This document shows positions 62,801 to 64,000 of a DNA stretch of 64,000 nt, piece by piece. Made by a program: the position numbers and the translations under genes. Where the stretch lies: contig NZ_JAATJN010000001.1 of the NCBI RefSeq assembly GCF_011927955.1, positions 4,030,001 to 4,094,000 of the forward strand, written 5' to 3'. Source of the stretch: Brevibacterium marinum (lineage in GTDB: Bacteria; Actinomycetota; Actinomycetes; Actinomycetales; Brevibacteriaceae). How positions within the stretch are numbered: the stretch's first letter is position 1; every line of letters starts with the position of its first letter. Below the pieces are notes generated by a model, which worked only from the letters and a program-made list of their open reading frames with translations, searched no databases and was not told the DNA's origin.

Positions 62801-63360
62801 TGCACCTCCCAGGTCGCCAGGATCTTGTGCGCAGGTTCGCCGACGCTCTGCCCGTTCTCCAACTGGGTCACTGTCCGGCAGAGGATCATCGTCTCCGGAT
62901 TCGGGTCATCAGGGTGGAGGCGCTCATAGGAATCGGCCATCGTCTGCAGCAGTTCGGGGTGGGAGATGACCCGGTCGAGCTGTGACTCGATGTCACCGCG
63001 TTCGATCCCGACGGTGTCCGTATTGAAGCCGAGCCGGCGCGGCTCGTCCTCGCCGGGGAACTGCGCCTCGATGCACGTCGAGTTCACTTCCCCGTTGAGG
63101 TCCTTCGCGGTGGCGTACTGGGTCAGCGACCCCAGCGGGAAGAAGTCGTTGGTGTTGAGGAACTGACCGCAGGTGAGGATGATCAGCGCAATCGCGGTCA
63201 CCCCGAGACGCCACCCGATCGACCATTTCGTCATCGGCTTCGGCTTCGTCGCGGTCGACGGGCCTGCAGCCGCCGTGTCTGTCGAGCCTGTGGTCGTCGA
63301 CTCGTCTGCAGACGACGGCGGCTTCCTGTTCGTCAGAAGTCGACGCTTCTTCTCATCCAT
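62797..63360 (-). CDS. Single-pass membrane protein cotranscribed with HTTM gene, unknown function
   Basis: 187 residues. A polar N-terminus (about 45) and one membrane helix (about 50-66, WRLGVTAIALIILTCGQFL) are followed by an extracytoplasmic region of about 120 residues with two Cys (NSTCIEAQF, MILCRTV) that may form a disulfide. I do not recognise a family. The 4-bp overlap with the HTTM gene suggests a functional pair. Confidence 0.75.
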   Translation of the reverse strand: MDEKKRRLLTNRKPPSSADESTTTGSTDTAAAGPSTATKPKPMTKWSIGWRLGVTAIALIILTCGQFLNTNDFFPLGSLTQYATAKDLNGEVNSTCIEAQFPGEDEPRRLGFNTDTVGIERGDIESQLDRVISHPELLQTMADSYERLHPDDPNPETMILCRTVTQLENGQSVGEPAHKILATWEVQ

Positions 63361-63499
63361 GCGCTGTGTGGTTCATTCTCTCGACGCCGGCGGGTACGCA
63401 GACCATCGTAGCCGCCCCTGATCTGTTCGAGACTCAGGAGACGATCTGCTCGGAGCTCAGGGACTGACGAGCCCAGTAGCGCAAAGACGGAAGAGCGCA

Positions 63500-63531
63500 G
63501 GAACTCACGAGCTGCGGAACTCAGGAGCTGC
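63500..63531. repeat. 16-bp tandem duplication at a stop codon
   Basis: GGAACTCACGAGCTGC (63500-63515) and GGAACTCAGGAGCTGC (63516-63531). The second unit carries the stop and last two codons of the gene that enters from the right edge; the first lies just downstream of it. Weaker related bases continue to 63440. Confidence 0.8.
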
Positions 63532-64000
63532 GGGCGTAGAGATTGAGTTGTTCCCACATCGCCGCATATTTCTGGAACGAGGCGACCGCGGACTCGGGAT
63601 CGTCATTGCTCAGCGCGGTCACCCACGAGTCGACCAGCTCCGGGGCCTCGTTGGGCCAGAGCACATCGCTCATGCCACCCAGATCGAGCTCGAGGACGGA
63701 GTTCATGTCGAAGCCGTCGACCCACTGCGCCAGGGTCGATGTCTGCTCGACCATGTCGACGACCTTGGATTTGTCGGCAATGGTCTCCGCCGCCCACTCC
63801 ATCCTCGCCGAGGCGGCCAGAATATCCGTGCGGATGAGGACCCTCAGCCCGGCATCGGTTTCATCCGTGATGATCTGATCCTCACTCAGCGAGAAGAACA
63901 GCCACCACGAGGGCGGCACGTCCCAGGCCGAGACCCGGGTGAAGACGCGTGTGTCCTTCGCATCCTGGAGCCACTCTGCGCGACGGCTTGCCGCACGCCT
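63521..64000 (-). CDS. Unidentified protein, partial (continues beyond the window)
   Basis: The reading frame is open from 63521 to the right edge with no stop, so the N-terminus is missing. The visible 159 residues are soluble, rich in Trp, Asp and Glu (VSAWDVPPSWWLFFSLSEDQIITDET, LDLGGMSDVLWPNEAPELVD), and end LYARSS. A GTG at 63919 is unlikely to be the start because the protein-like character continues upstream. I do not recognise it; its position suggests an operon with the HTTM pair. Confidence 0.6.
   Translation of the reverse strand, partial: RRAASRRAEWLQDAKDTRVFTRVSAWDVPPSWWLFFSLSEDQIITDETDAGLRVLIRTDILAASARMEWAAETIADKSKVVDMVEQTSTLAQWVDGFDMNSVLELDLGGMSDVLWPNEAPELVDSWVTALSNDDPESAVASFQKYAAMWEQLNLYARSS

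Overview
The window is about 65% GC, with short operons, 4-bp ATGA gene overlaps and many leaderless starts. This points to a high-GC actinobacterium; the codon style and the mix of amine and aromatic catabolism would fit a Brevibacterium-like member of the Micrococcales (inference, no marker gene is present). I see no rRNA, tRNA, CRISPR array, transposase or phage gene. It reads as a chromosomal accessory region rich in catabolic operons, each with its own regulator.

Layout. 0-6.4 kb: patatin-like lipase, acidic small protein, PEP-mutase-like enzyme with an ArsR regulator, sugar porter, UspA, MgtE. 6.4-10 kb: a two-gene asymmetric ABC exporter. 10-12 kb: SDR and amidohydrolase. 12-18.6 kb: glutarate/acyl-CoA operon (glutaryl-CoA dehydrogenase, CoA-transferase, large acyl-CoA dehydrogenase, MHS symporter) with a divergent LysR gene, then a methyltransferase. 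19.3-26.1 kb: amine catabolism (aldehyde dehydrogenase, APC permease, AraC, TetR, copper amine oxidase). 26.1-27.8 kb: a frameshifted amidohydrolase. 27.8-37.1 kb: muconolactone isomerase, GMC oxidoreductase, a two-component flavin monooxygenase module (IclR, StyA-like, EthD-like, flavin reductase, AraC), then an SDR/FMO operon with a divergent TetR. 37-40.4 kb: MFS, aldo/keto reductase, Fpg. 40.5-50 kb: aconitase-like fusion protein and a gamma-glutamyl-amine (Puu-like) operon with a divergent APC permease. 50-64 kb: catalase, Ser-rich membrane protein, HutD, VOC protein, ATP-grasp, kinase, FAD oxidoreductase, decayed aminotransferase, AraC-GyrI, EamA/LysR pair, and an HTTM membrane-protein cluster that runs off the window.

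How the genes fit together. Several blocks form linear routes. Amine: permease, copper amine oxidase, aldehyde dehydrogenase. Polyamine: permease, gamma-glutamyl ligase, aldehyde dehydrogenase, gamma-glutamyl hydrolase. Glutarate: symporter, CoA-transferase, glutaryl-CoA dehydrogenase. The StyA/EthD/StyB set resembles known indole or styrene oxidation modules.

Most notable observations. (1) A 44-bp direct repeat brackets the whole IclR-StyA-EthD-StyB-AraC module. Each copy carries the overlapping 3' ends of the GMC and SDR genes on either side, as if the module had been inserted between two convergent genes. (2) A 60-bp dyad element of fixed geometry occurs twice, each time between convergent genes. 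(3) About eleven genes share a TAnnnT-like box 6-7 nt before the start codon, the mark of leaderless transcripts. (4) Many short tandem duplications of 16-23 bp sit at stop codons or inside genes, one of them in a multiply damaged aminotransferase.
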